NCBI RefSeq assembly: GCF_003584645.1
Contig: NZ_AP017928.1
Span: 1,452,981-1,516,980, forward strand
Direction: 5' to 3'
DNA length: 64,000 nt
Source of the DNA: Methylocaldum marinum
GTDB lineage: Bacteria > Pseudomonadota > Gammaproteobacteria > Methylococcales > Methylococcaceae
The translations under genes were made by a program, and so were the position numbers. Shown here in pieces: positions 24,930 through 33,731 of this stretch. A model generated the notes under the pieces. It had not been told where the DNA came from. It was given only the letters and a program-made list of their open reading frames with translations, and searched no databases. Within the stretch, counting starts at the first letter, position 1, and each line of letters opens with the position of its first letter.

Positions 24930-24934
24930 GCGCT

Positions 24935-25555
24935 ATGAAAGTCACCACTCTGCACGGTAGTTTCGTCCGGAGGTACTCTGGTGCAAAACACAATAGAGTG
25001 TTACTGGCGCTCATATTCGCTGTACTTGGCTTGGCTGTTGTTGGCTTCTTCGTGAGTCGTGTCATATCCAGCAGGTTGGCGGTTGGGTTGGGATTGTTGG
25101 CTGGCATTTCGATAGGGTTAGCGTGGAGCAGTGCGCTGGAAACCAATCTAAGGAAGGTCCGCCCCGCCGACATGCGCCAAGCAATGGCTCTCGCCGAGGC
25201 GAAGCGCAATCGCATCCTTCGCCATGCGTGGTTGAGAGTCCCCTTTTGTTTGCTTATTGGTACCGCGTTTGGCTACTTTGCCATCGCATGGGGTTGCGCC
25301 TGGCTTGTAAACATGGGTTTCGGTACACGGGCGGAGCAAGTGGTGGTCGTAACAGGATGGTTCAGTGGCTCGCGCAGGAACTGCTCGCAGCCCGAGGTTG
25401 ATCTCGCCCCGTTTGTCAGAAGCTGGAAAGCATTGTGCGTGAGCCGCTTCGCCACGGAACTCGCTCCCGGGGCTCGGCTCCGTTTGACAGGTTCAGCGAC
25501 ACCTCTCGGAATGAACGTTGAAAACATTTATGTCATTGATGCGAAGGCGCCCTAA
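24935..25555 (+). CDS. Membrane protein with cytosolic/periplasmic tail (cassette)
   Basis: The 206-residue protein has three hydrophobic segments (VLLALIFAVLGLAVVGFFV, LAVGLGLLAGISIGLAWSSA, FCLLIGTAFGYFAIAWGCAW) and a soluble C-terminal domain of about 80 residues. The family is not recognised. It starts 6 bases after R' and ends in the next attC. Confidence 0.6.
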   Translation: MKVTTLHGSFVRRYSGAKHNRVLLALIFAVLGLAVVGFFVSRVISSRLAVGLGLLAGISIGLAWSSALETNLRKVRPADMRQAMALAEAKRNRILRHAWLRVPFCLLIGTAFGYFAIAWGCAWLVNMGFGTRAEQVVVVTGWFSGSRRNCSQPEVDLAPFVRSWKALCVSRFATELAPGARLRLTGSATPLGMNVENIYVIDAKAP

Positions 25556-25609
25556 CAAATTGCTCCACGCGACGTGCGAAGCGCACGCGCGTGAGCAATG
25601 GCGTTAGGC
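25551..25609 (+). repeat. attC site, 59 bp
   Basis: R'' CCTAACA overlaps the stop of the membrane protein gene. R' is GTTAGGC. The arms ttgctccacgcg and cgcgtgagcaa pair. Confidence 0.92.
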
Positions 25610-25616
25610 GACTCGT

Positions 25617-25874
25617 TTGAATACGGTGCCACCGGCCGAAGACGACCTCGATCATCGGCGTCCGGTATGGGACGCGCTGTCGAGTCTGTTCTTGGACACC
25701 GATACATCCCTGTCGCGCGAATGGCGCGTCAAGCTGCTTGCTAGCTCGCCCTATTCTGTCGAACAGCTGGAGCACATTCTCGTAGATGAGGTTTATCCTA
25801 TCTGTCGCTGGAATCTCTTCAGCATTGCGGGCGAATGGGCCGGTTTCGACGTAAGCGTCCGGCTGTCCGCATAA
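25617..25874 (+). pseudogene. DUF7079-like cassette gene truncated by IS66
   Basis: From a TTG start, about 78 residues (RRPVWDALSSLFLDTDTS, LLASSPYSVEQLEHILVDEV, NLFSIAGEWAGFD) resemble the small DUF7079 family. At 25851 the IS66 end begins and the frame adds only VSVRLSA from IS sequence. Most of the family domain is present, so the product may still fold. Its attC is lost. Confidence 0.65.
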
Positions 25875-25929
25875 TTCCCACCGATTAGCGCCTGAGTCAC
25901 AGTATCGCCATATTCCCGAAGAGGAGGAG

Positions 25930-26232
25930 ATGGCGATGACGAAACAAGAACGAGAGATGCATTGGCGGGTCCTGCTGGAGCAACAGGCAGGGAGTGGGTT
26001 GTCGGTGCGCGCTTGGTGTGCGCGCGAGGCGGTCAGCTATGCGGCGTTCATCTACTGGCGTCGACGCGTAGCGCAGCCAGCGGTGGTGGCGCCACTGACG
26101 TTGATGCGGGTAGATGGCGGTGAGACAGCAGTCGGTGGTCTGTGGTTGTCGGTGGGCGGGGTTCGCATCGAGGTGAAACCGGGGTTCGATGCCGGGTTGT
26201 TGAAGCAGGTGGTGGCCGCATTGGTCTCGTGA
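25930..26232 (+). CDS. tnpA: IS66 accessory protein TnpA, copy A
   Basis: The 100-residue helix-turn-helix accessory protein of IS66 has the signature LSVRAWCAREAVSYAAFIYW. It is identical to the copies in B and C and overlaps tnpB. Confidence 0.88.
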   Translation: MAMTKQEREMHWRVLLEQQAGSGLSVRAWCAREAVSYAAFIYWRRRVAQPAVVAPLTLMRVDGGETAVGGLWLSVGGVRIEVKPGFDAGLLKQVVAALVS

Positions 26233-26573
26233 TGCTGGCGACGATTCTGAGTGCGGCGGCGGTGTATGTGGTGGCCGAGCCGGTCGATTTGCGCAAGTCC
26301 ATCGATGGTTTGGCGCTGGCGGTGGAGAGCAGTCTGGGGCATTCGCCGTTATCGGGTGCGGTGTTCGTGTTTTTCAACCGGGGCCGGGACAAGGTGAAGC
26401 TGTTGTGGTGGGATCGTCACGGTTTCTGGCTGGCCTACAAGCGGCTGGAGAAAGGCCGCTTCCGCAAGCCGGTTCAGGGGACGATTTCGCGCTCGGACCT
26501 GCTGCTGTTGCTGGAAGGCGTGGACCTGACGGTGGCCCGTTTCCGCGCGGTTCGCGCGGGTCGGGTCGGCTGA
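26232..26573 (+). CDS. tnpB: IS66 accessory protein TnpB, copy A
   Basis: The 113-residue IS66 Orf2 protein has VVAEPVDLRKSIDGLALAVE and KLLWWDRHGFWLAYKRLEKG. It is required with TnpA and TnpC for IS66 transposition. The start overlaps the tnpA stop. Confidence 0.92.
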   Translation: MLATILSAAAVYVVAEPVDLRKSIDGLALAVESSLGHSPLSGAVFVFFNRGRDKVKLLWWDRHGFWLAYKRLEKGRFRKPVQGTISRSDLLLLLEGVDLTVARFRAVRAGRVG

Positions 26574-26640
26574 GTCGAAAGTGCCTGAAACCCGCATCAG
26601 AGCTGGGCTTTCGGGTGGTCCACCGGGTATAATGGCAGCC

Positions 26641-27054
26641 ATGAATGCCGCCGCTCTCGCCGAAGAAAATCGTACTCTAAAGGCCACCCTGGCCCAGCGC
26701 GAGGCGCGCATCGAACGGCTGGAATTCGACCTGGCGCAGCTGAAGAAGCTGCTGTTCGGCGCCCGTTCCGAGCGACTGGCGACCCTCCCCGACATCGACC
26801 AACTGCCGCTGTGGGATGAGGTGCCCGAGGACGCCCCCGTCGCCAGTCCGGTGGCGTTCAAGACGGTGGTGGTGCAATCGCCCGCCAAGAATCAACCGAA
26901 GCGCACCGCACTGCCGGCGCATCTGCCGCGAGAGATCGTGGTATTGCCGTTGTCGGCACAAGACCGGCAGTGTCCTGCCTGCGGTGAGGAACGGCCGGTG
27001 ATCGGTAAGCGTCCGCTGGAGGACAGTCTTTTCCTGATGCCGCCGAACAGTTAA
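26641..27054 (+). pseudogene. tnpC: IS66 transposase TnpC, copy A, truncated
   Basis: Only the N-terminal leucine-zipper-like region and the zinc motif start (CPACGEERPVIG) remain. At 27005 the frame enters copy B's terminal repeat and stops at 27054. The DDE domain is missing, so it is inactive. Confidence 0.9.
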
Positions 27055-27065
27055 CCGTCAGGACC

Positions 27066-28568
27066 TTATACGTTGGCTGGTTTCCAGTTGTGGGGTAGCA
27101 GGCTGTCGATCTCCCTCTGCTTGGTGGTGGGTAAACGGGTCAGGACGTCTTTCAGGTAGGCCTCTGGGTTGAGGTCGAGTTCCTTGCAGGTTTGGATGAG
27201 GCTGAACACCGTGGCGGCGACCTGGCCGCCCTTGGGCGAGCCGAGGAACAGCCAGTTCTTGCGGCCGATGGTGAGGGGGCGGATCGCCCGCTCACTGCGG
27301 TTGTTGTCGATCTCCAGGCGACCGTCTTCGGTATAGCGCTCCAGCGCCGGCCAGTTCTTGAGGGCATAGCCGATGGCCTGGGCAGTGGGGGTCTTGGGCG
27401 CCAGCTGGCGCAGCCGGTCTTCGAGCCAGGCCTTGAACTCGGCCAGGATCGGCCGCGCCTGTTCCTGCCGTAGCTTTCGGGTGCCTTCGGCGTCGAGTTG
27501 CTGTTCCTTGGCCTCCCGTTCGATGGCGTAGAGCCGGCCGATGTACTCCAAGGCCTCATGGGCGCTGATGCGCTTGCCGTTCTCGGTCTGTCGGGCAATC
27601 TCGAAGAACTTGCGGCGCGCATGCGCCCAGCACGCCACTTCCAGGACCTTGCCTGCGGCGAAGATCTGGTCGTAACCGGCATAGGCGTCCGCCTGCAGGT
27701 AGCCGCTGTAGCCTTCCAGTTTGGCCTTGGGATGCTTGCCCGCCCGGGTTTCGGTGTGGTCATAGACGACGATGGGCGGCGAGTGGCCGGCGTATACCCA
27801 AAACCGGGTTTCCCGCGTCTTGCCGCGGTCCTGCACCGCCACAGTGGTGTCGTCCGAGAAGATCACCGGCTGTTGCTTGAGCAACGCCAGCATCCGCTCG
27901 ACCAAGGGCTGCAGCTGCCAGCCGCTCTGGATGACCCAGTCGCACAACGTGGTGCGGGCAATGGGGACACCCTGGTGGGCAAAGATTTGCTCGATGCGGT
28001 ACAGCGGCAGGTGATAGCCGTATTTGGCCATCAGCAGATGTGCCAGAAGACCCGGCAGAGGGATGCCCTGCTCGATGATTTGCGGCGGGGCCGGTACCGT
28101 GGTCAACTGCCCTTGGCACTTCGCGCAGGCGCACTTTTCCCGCCGCGTTTCCACGACCTTCAGTTGCGCCGGGACGTAATCCAAGCGTTCGGAGCTTTCG
28201 TAGCCGATCACCGGCCGTTCCTCACCGCAGGCAGGACACTGCCGGTCTTGTGCCGACAACGGCAATACCACGATCTCTCGCGGCAGATGCGCCGGCAGTG
28301 CGGTGCGCTTCGGTTGATTCTTGGCGGGCGATTGCACCACCACCGTCTTGAACGCCACCGGACTGGCGACGGGGGCGTCCTCGGGCACCTCATCCCACAG
28401 CGGCAGTTGGTCGATGTCGGGGAGGGTCGCCAGTCGCTCGGAACGGGCGCCGAACAGCAGCTTCTTCAGCTGCGCCAGGTCGAATTCCAGCCGTTCGATG
28501 CGCGCCTCGCGCTGGGCCAGGGTGGCCTTTAGAGTACGATTTTCTTCGGCGAGAGCGGCGGCATTCAT
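27066..28568 (-). CDS. tnpC: IS66 transposase TnpC, copy B
   Basis: The 500-residue IS66 DDE transposase has an N-terminal coiled region, a zinc-binding motif (CPACGEE with later CACAKCQG), the catalytic core (VIFSDDTTVAVQD, YLQADAYAGYDQIF) and the C-terminal DNNRSERAIRPLTIGRKNWL signature. It is full length and matches copy C. Confidence 0.95.
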   Translation of the reverse strand: MNAAALAEENRTLKATLAQREARIERLEFDLAQLKKLLFGARSERLATLPDIDQLPLWDEVPEDAPVASPVAFKTVVVQSPAKNQPKRTALPAHLPREIVVLPLSAQDRQCPACGEERPVIGYESSERLDYVPAQLKVVETRREKCACAKCQGQLTTVPAPPQIIEQGIPLPGLLAHLLMAKYGYHLPLYRIEQIFAHQGVPIARTTLCDWVIQSGWQLQPLVERMLALLKQQPVIFSDDTTVAVQDRGKTRETRFWVYAGHSPPIVVYDHTETRAGKHPKAKLEGYSGYLQADAYAGYDQIFAAGKVLEVACWAHARRKFFEIARQTENGKRISAHEALEYIGRLYAIEREAKEQQLDAEGTRKLRQEQARPILAEFKAWLEDRLRQLAPKTPTAQAIGYALKNWPALERYTEDGRLEIDNNRSERAIRPLTIGRKNWLFLGSPKGGQVAATVFSLIQTCKELDLNPEAYLKDVLTRLPTTKQREIDSLLPHNWKPANV

Positions 28569-28635
28569 GGCTGCCATTATACCCGGTGGACCACCCGAAA
28601 GCCCAGCTCTGATGCGGGTTTCAGGCACTTTCGAC

Positions 28636-28977
28636 TCAGCCGACCCGACCCGCGCGAACCGCGCGGAAACGGGCCACCGTCAGGTCCACGCCTTCCAGCA
28701 ACAGCAGCAGGTCCGAGCGCGAAATCGTCCCCTGAACCGGCTTGCGGAAGCGGCCTTTCTCCAGCCGCTTGTAGGCCAGCCAGAAACCGTGACGATCCCA
28801 CCACAACAGCTTCACCTTGTCCCGGCCCCGGTTGAAAAACACGAACACCGCACCCGATAACGGCGAATACCCCAGACTGCTCTCCACCGCCAGCGCCAAA
28901 CCATCGATGGACTTGCGCAAATCGACCGGCTCGGCCACCACATACACCGCCGCCGCACTCAGAATCGTCGCCAGCAT
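28636..28977 (-). CDS. tnpB: IS66 accessory protein TnpB, copy B
   Basis: This is identical in type to the copy A gene but with Tyr in SLGYSP, as in copy C. The start overlaps the tnpA stop. It has the usual IS66 Orf2 signature VDLRKSIDGLA. Confidence 0.92.
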   Translation of the reverse strand: MLATILSAAAVYVVAEPVDLRKSIDGLALAVESSLGYSPLSGAVFVFFNRGRDKVKLLWWDRHGFWLAYKRLEKGRFRKPVQGTISRSDLLLLLEGVDLTVARFRAVRAGRVG

Positions 28978-29279
28978 CACGAGACCAATGCGGCCACCAC
29001 CTGCTTCAACAACCCGGCATCGAACCCCGGTTTCACCTCGATGCGAACCCCGCCCACCGACAACCACAGACCACCGACTGCTGTCTCACCGCCATCTACC
29101 CGCATCAACGTCAGTGGCGCCACCACCGCTGGCTGCGCTACGCGTCGACGCCAGTAGATGAACGCCGCATAGCTGACCGCCTCGCGCGCACACCAAGCGC
29201 GCACCGACAACCCACTCCCTGCCTGTTGCTCCAGCAGGACCCGCCAATGCATCTCTCGTTCTTGTTTCGTCATCGCCAT
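28977..29279 (-). CDS. tnpA: IS66 accessory protein TnpA, copy B
   Basis: The 100-residue IS66 Orf1 protein with a helix-turn-helix-like region, identical to copies A and C. A GAGGAGGAG ribosome binding site precedes the ATG. Confidence 0.88.
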   Translation of the reverse strand: MAMTKQEREMHWRVLLEQQAGSGLSVRAWCAREAVSYAAFIYWRRRVAQPAVVAPLTLMRVDGGETAVGGLWLSVGGVRIEVKPGFDAGLLKQVVAALVS

Positions 29280-29358
29280 CTCCTCCTCTTCGGGAATATG
29301 GCGATACTGTGACTCAGGCGCTAATCGGTGGGAATTATGCGGACAGCCGGACGCTTAC

Positions 29359-29755
29359 GAAGAAACCCAAGACTTCAGAGGAGGCGCTCAGGATTGCATT
29401 CAACGCGGCAAACGATTTCACCATGATTAACGTTGCTGTAGAAAGGGATGGAAAGCCGTTGGATGGGATTCCCATGGACGTTTGGATGATGTCGAACGAT
29501 GCTAAGTTAATTAATTACTTGGCCCTGTTGTTTGGGTATTGTGTTCTGGTACCAGGCCAAACTGGAATGTTTGCCGAAATCTCAATCCCGAAAGGTTTTG
29601 ATGTTGCTCTGTTGCCCTACGATGCAAAGGTGTTTTCGCATAGAGTTCACCGGGGAAGTGACAGGAGCTTCGCAAGGCTAGATAGTGATTTATGGATTAC
29701 CAGAGTCAAAGAAATGATTCAGTTGGTAAACAGGGTCTTTCCAAGAAGTGCCTAA
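29359..29755 (+). pseudogene. 5'-truncated unknown cassette gene
   Basis: Immediately after IS66 copy B an open frame encodes about 130 residues (from KKPKTSEEALRIAFNAANDF to IQLVNRVFPRSA), ending in an attC R''. The native start has been removed; the present frame opens inside the IS. The family is not recognised, and the sequence looks like a soluble alpha/beta protein. It is not the missing part of the DUF7079 gene left of copy A, so cassette material between them was deleted. Confidence 0.6.
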
Positions 29756-29836
29756 CCAACCGATCAAGCCGACGCCTGAAAGCGCTTCGATCCTTGCAGG
29801 CTGCCTCAGGGGCGCGGCTTATCGGCGGCGTTAGGT
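29751..29836 (+). repeat. attC site, 86 bp
   Basis: R'' is CCTAACC and R' is GTTAGGT. The arms ccgatcaagccgacgcc and ggcgcggcttatcgg pair. Confidence 0.9.
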
Positions 29837-29842
29837 GCTGTC

Positions 29843-30187
29843 ATGGCGAAGTTCGCTGTCTATGCGAGAGAAATTCTGGTTGGACATTCCATGCTGGAGT
29901 TCGGTGACGCGCCCATGGGAGTTGCCTTTGGCGCGTTCGTGCCGAGTGAGGCGTATTCGCAGATCCAGGGCGAATGCAGAGTCAACCACGAGGATCAGTC
30001 AGCTCTCTGTTTATCCATCAAAACAGAAACTGGAATGACCGTACCATGCGCCGGGGTGGGCATCCTCGACTACTCGGAGGAAATCGAGCCACCGAATATG
30101 GAGGTCAACGTCCTTGGGGTTCCGTATCCGCTCTACAGTGAGTTGTTCCCTGAACACGTTGCGAGCTATGAACAGCAATTCAAGTGA
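29843..30187 (+). CDS. Hypothetical small protein (cassette)
   Basis: The 114-residue protein starts 7 bases after R'. Sequence features are EILVGHSMLEFGDAPMGVAF, then a beta-rich middle and LYSELFPEHVASYEQQF at the C-terminus. There is no signal peptide or membrane helix. I recognise no family. Confidence 0.65.
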   Translation: MAKFAVYAREILVGHSMLEFGDAPMGVAFGAFVPSEAYSQIQGECRVNHEDQSALCLSIKTETGMTVPCAGVGILDYSEEIEPPNMEVNVLGVPYPLYSELFPEHVASYEQQFK

Positions 30188-30215
30188 GCTTCTCAGGCCG
30201 AAAGTAACAATGGCA

Positions 30216-30284
30216 CCTAACACAACGCTCAAGCCGACCCGCTTCCGCTACGCTCCAGCGGTCGGCTTAGCTTTGCGTTAGAGA
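30216..30284 (+). repeat. attC site, 69 bp
   Basis: R'' is CCTAACA and R' is GTTAGAG. The arms acgctcaagccgac and gtcggcttagct pair, with a cgcttccgctacgctccagcg loop. Confidence 0.92.
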
Positions 30285-30656
30285 TAGCAAGAAGGAAGAA
30301 ATATGGAGTATTTGGCATTAGCGCAGTTTTTTGCTTCCGCGAGAGGCGTTGACGTCTTTTGGAGTCCACTGGCTATAACTGTGATCGGTGGTTTAATTGT
30401 CGCCCTTGTTCTGAAGAAAGAGGGTAGCAAAGATACCTCTAGAAGCGGCGGTTTATCCCTGTCGGACATCAGGGCGTTGATTGAGGCTGAGCTTGCGAAG
30501 CAAAAATATGCCAATCAACCTGTTGCGCCGCAGCAAATACCCCGATCGCAAAGAAGAAATGGTGATGAAGAGGGGGTGGTTTGGGGTGGCGTTATAACGC
30601 TGGTATTTCTCGCAGTATTTTATGCCAGAAACCAAGCTGCTGTGCTCGATTATTCA

Positions 30657-31277
30657 GTTAAATCACCCCCGGCAAAGCCGGGGGCTTATTGGGTGAGCGC
30701 CTCGAAGGCGCCGTAAAATCATGAGCCGCCCAAGGCGGCTGTTTACAGGCCCAGCTTCATCTGGTCAATACGCTCATCCTCCTGTTCCTGATGGCGGATA
30801 TACGCCCGAACCATAGCCTCATCCAAACCCACCGTGGACACAAAATATCCCCTCGCCCAGAAATTCTCCCCGGTGAAGTTCCTCTGCCGCCCCCCAAACT
30901 GCCGGGCGATTTGGATCGCACTCTTACCCTTGATGTAACCCACCACGTTCGAAACCGCATACTTCGGCGGAATGCTGATACACCTATGAACGTGGTCGCC
31001 CATCAGGTGACCTTCTACTATTTTCGATTCCTTGTGCCCGGCAAGCTCATGAAAGATCTCTCCAGGATGCCGCTTGAGCGCACCAAAAATCTGTTTCTTC
31101 CGCCGCTTCGGGATGAACACCACTTGATACTTACAATCCCACCGGGTGTGGGAAAGACTCTGGTACTCTTTCATGGTGAACCTCCTTCTCTTGGTCGAGA
31201 TTTCAGGTTCGCAATGACCGTTGTACAGGTCAAACCTCGGTGAGTCCCCCGGCAAAGCCGGGGGCTTACCTCAATGA
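30657..31277 (-). mobile_element. IS200/IS605-family element, copy 2 (621 bp)
   Basis: It is nearly identical to copy 1, with the same length and terminal hairpins. The left end (minus strand) follows ATAAC. The insertion lies inside the membrane-protein cassette gene. Confidence 0.9.
30743..31174 (-). CDS. tnpA: IS200/IS605 Y1 transposase, copy 2
   Basis: The 143-residue transposase has few differences from copy 1. The residue after the HUH motif is Arg (GDHVHRCISIPP) instead of Met. The catalytic Tyr helix AYIRHQEQED is intact. Confidence 0.92.
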   Translation of the reverse strand: MKEYQSLSHTRWDCKYQVVFIPKRRKKQIFGALKRHPGEIFHELAGHKESKIVEGHLMGDHVHRCISIPPKYAVSNVVGYIKGKSAIQIARQFGGRQRNFTGENFWARGYFVSTVGLDEAMVRAYIRHQEQEDERIDQMKLGL

Positions 31278-31547
31278 GTTATGGCTGCCACGTCCATTTT
31301 TGGATTCTGGTTTGCGGGGGTCGTGTTTTCCATCATGTCCGGTACCCTTTCGGGGCGAGGCTGGGCTGTTTACGCTGCGACGGTGCTTATTCTTACTATT
31401 TTGGCTCTTCCGATGCTGTACCTCGGAATGACTCCGATTTATGCGCCTGTTGGGATTGAGAACTTGCAATAAGTAGCCGCCACTTTAGGACTCGCTGGTC
31501 TTGTAAAGAGTTACGGCGCCGAAGGGGTTGTCTTTCTAGTCTTTCAG

Positions 31548-31796
31548 GTGCTTGGATTTCTTATCCTCTATGGGTCATGGCTAGTGATTCTGTTCTCCCT
31601 CGTGTTTTTATCTGCTTCTTCGTTTGTCGCCAGTGGTGCTCGCGGTAGGGCGTTCTGGATTTGGCTAAGCGCAAAGACAGCCAAGTTCGGAAATCCTGTT
31701 AAAGCAGCGGCAATTGTCATCTCTCTTTATGTGATGTCGTTCGTTATGATCAGCGGTTTTGCGTATGAATGGTGGCGTCCAGCAAGTAACCTCTAA
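31548..31796 (+). CDS. Small membrane protein or C-terminal part of the preceding gene
   Basis: A GTG-started frame of 82 residues has two strong hydrophobic helices (LILYGSWLVILFSLVFLSAS, AIVISLYVMSFVMISGFAY). Translating upstream in the same frame shows no stop back to the TAA at 31470-31472, which ends the restored preceding gene. It may therefore be the tail of one larger membrane protein with a nonsense mutation, or a separate gene. Its end overlaps an attC R''. Confidence 0.5.
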   Translation: MLGFLILYGSWLVILFSLVFLSASSFVASGARGRAFWIWLSAKTAKFGNPVKAAAIVISLYVMSFVMISGFAYEWWRPASNL

Positions 31797-31871
31797 CAAC
31801 TGCTTCGAGCCCGACGCCTTACCCTTCCGCTACGCTCCAGGGTAAGGCGCGGCTCAAGCAGAACGTTAGGC
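31792..31871 (+). repeat. attC site, 80 bp
   Basis: R'' is TCTAACA and R' is GTTAGGC. The arms actgcttcgagcccgacgcc and ggcgcggctcaagcagaa pair, with a ttacccttccgc / ccagggtaa inner stem. Confidence 0.92.
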
Positions 31872-31883
31872 GCACATAGAACT

Positions 31884-32405
31884 ATGGATATTTTAATTGC
31901 TATTGGTCATATTGCTGGAGCAGTGATTGTCTCAATAATTCTGGGGCTGATCATCTTGTTCATATCTTCGTGGGAATTGGAAAGGAACAAGAAAAGAGCC
32001 ACTGGGGAGCTTGCGTTAAAATTGGGTATTCCAGTTGCCGATCTGGAAGATGAAGAGAAAATCGAGCAGCTTGCGCCAAAAATCATCGAAATATCAATGG
32101 AAAAATTCAGTGACGAGCTATTTAAAAATAGAATATCTGATTTCCTAGGCATAATTCGCACAGCATGGAATTGTCTGAGCAATATCCTCCAGGTAATTTT
32201 AATTATTGCAGTCTGTTGGTACACCTTCACAGATGATCTAGGCAATGCTGTATATGCTTGGCTAATAAATGCCATCGTAATATTCTTTTTTGTAGTAGGT
32301 GTTGTCTTTGCCTTAATCTGTAAAATTCTTACGTGGCGTTATCCCGGCCAAGCTAAAGAAGCGCGGAAATCGCTTGTAAATTACCACAATGAAACCAGCG
32401 CCTAA
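31884..32405 (+). CDS. AT-rich multi-helix membrane protein (cassette)
   Basis: The 173-residue protein has an N-terminal helix (AGAVIVSIILGLIILFISSW), a charged cytosolic domain (LGIPVADLEDEEKIEQLAPK) and two C-terminal helices. It is visibly richer in A and T than its neighbours, suggesting transfer from a low-GC donor. The family is not recognised. The stop overlaps the following R''. Confidence 0.65.
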   Translation: MDILIAIGHIAGAVIVSIILGLIILFISSWELERNKKRATGELALKLGIPVADLEDEEKIEQLAPKIIEISMEKFSDELFKNRISDFLGIIRTAWNCLSNILQVILIIAVCWYTFTDDLGNAVYAWLINAIVIFFFVVGVVFALICKILTWRYPGQAKEARKSLVNYHNETSA

Positions 32406-32498
32406 CAAGTTGCTCAAGTTCACTCCGGCCGCAAAAAGCGCGGTCTCCGCGGGACAGCCTACACTGCGTTTCGGCTGCCCCTTAGCAAGGCGTTGGGC
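32401..32498 (+). repeat. attC site, 98 bp
   Basis: R'' is CCTAACA and R' is GTTGGGC. The arms gttgctcaagttc and ccccttagcaag pair imperfectly. Confidence 0.8.
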
Positions 32499-32717
32499 GC
32501 CTTCATCCATGACCCACGGAGCGCAATGAAGAACTACGCAATCTTTCTGCGCGGTGTTACTCCTACCGGCAAAAACCGAGTGCCGATGGCTGAGCTACGC
32601 GCCGCCCTCAGCAACTCTGGATTGCTGGATGTGCAAACGTACATTCAGAGCGGCAACGTCATTGCAAAGTCAACCCTGGATCAATTGTCTCTACAATCTC
32701 TCGTTCATGAAGTCATT

Positions 32718-33731
32718 AGACATTATCGGAAACCACCTTTCATAACCGGAACAGAGGAAAAGGCCGGCTATCAATAACTCTGGTTTCGGCAGTAGCTCCT
32801 GTAATTGTGCAGGCCGCAGGCCAATTCAATGACGACATCGTCGTAGCCTTCCTTGGTGTTCCTGAACACGTCTTTGACGACGCGGCACCGCTTGATTCCC
32901 GAGATGATGTGTTCGATGATCACGCGGATGCTTGAGTGGAGCCGGTTGGCCTCCTGGTCGTCGGCCGAAAGCCGGCCGTTGCGCGGCCTCTTCTTCGGCT
33001 GGTGGACTGTGACATTCGCCAGTTCGTGTCCCTGGAAGCCGCTGTCGCGATACAGCTCGACGCCGTCGGGGAACCGGGTCCCTTCTTCGTCGCAGATCTT
33101 CTTGTCGTGCTTCTTGCCCTCATGGGTCGAACCCAAGTACTTGACCTGCCTGTCCTCCAGGCCGCCGACAAGGTTGTTCTTCACAGTGTGGCATTTTTTT
33201 TACCGCTGTAGTGGATGCGTTGCCCCAGGTCGTTGACGGGGCGGTTGATGCGCCTTTCCGTCCCGTCTATGCCCAAGTCCTGCCGCGCCTCCTGCTCCAG
33301 CCTGGACAGCATCTCCTCGGTGAGCCGGGCGGGCTTGTGCCCGCGGGCGTCAAGTGTCTTGTTGAGCACCCTGCTCAACAGGTGGATCGTGAAGTTGGCC
33401 CGGGGTTGGCTCATGCCGAACAGATGCGCGATGACCTCTTGCAGAGGGTAGGTCTTCAGATAGAACAGGATGAACAGCAGCCGGTCGGCCATGCTCGCGA
33501 TAATCGGCGGACGCCCTCCTTTAGTCAGATTCCTGCCGGTTTCTTCGGCCCATGTCGCCGCAAAAGAAACCAAGAGTTCCTCAAACTCGGAGGCCTTCAG
33601 ACTGGTCATGGCCATCAATGTCTTCGGCTTTTGCTTCACGTCTTCGTAGGAAAGCATACTCTTGCCCTTAGTTCTCTTAGTTCTCTTCGTTATTCAATGA
33701 CAGACTGTCATGCTAGTTTCCGATAATGTCT
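32718..33731 (-). mobile_element. IS5-family insertion sequence (1014 bp)
   Basis: The terminal repeats agacattatcggaaac and gtttccgataatgtct are perfect over 16 bp. A 3-bp ATT duplication flanks the element (32715-32717 and 33732-33734). A 61-bp remnant of the same element lies at 14985-15045. Confidence 0.93.
32771..33657 (-). CDS. IS5-family transposase in two overlapping frames
   Basis: The upstream frame (33657 to 33181) has a helix-turn-helix domain (SMADRLLFILFYLKTYPLQE) and reaches GIDGTERRINRPVNDLGQ. The downstream frame (33184 to 32771) continues the DDE_Tnp_4-like core with YLGSTHEGKKHDKKICDEEG, LYRDSGFQGHELANV and a final IEHIISGIKRCRVVKDVFR. A run of eight A residues (aaaaaaaa on the coding strand) sits at the overlap, so programmed frameshifting probably makes the full transposase. 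Alternatively, it is a simple frameshift mutation. Confidence 0.82.

Larger units (their letters stand above)
25851..27004 (+). mobile_element. IS66-family element, copy A (truncated)
   Basis: The left terminal repeat gtaagcgtccgg is present. tnpA and tnpB are complete, but tnpC is cut after about 120 codons, where copy B begins in opposite orientation. The right end is missing. The copy differs from B and C at least at one codon in tnpB (His for Tyr). Confidence 0.9.
27005..29358 (-). mobile_element. IS66-family element, copy B (complete, inverted, 2354 bp)
   Basis: Both terminal repeats (gtaagcgtccg) are present, with intact tnpA, tnpB and tnpC on the minus strand. The 8 bases outside each end differ (ggtgatcg and gaagaaac), so there is no target duplication. 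This indicates that adjacent deletion or recombination followed insertion into copy A. Confidence 0.92.
30303..31472 (+). pseudogene. Membrane protein cassette gene split by IS200 copy 2
   Basis: The frame from 30303 encodes 118 codons up to 30656. Removing the IS (30657-31277) restores an in-frame junction (LDYS then VMAATSIFGFWFAG) and extends to a TAA at 31470-31472, giving 182 residues. The product has an N-terminal helix (LAITVIGGLIVALVL), a charged linker with an ELAKQKYANQ helix, then several C-terminal helices. The family is unknown. The same frame stays open after the TAA into the next frame, hinting that the stop may itself be a later mutation. Confidence 0.65.
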
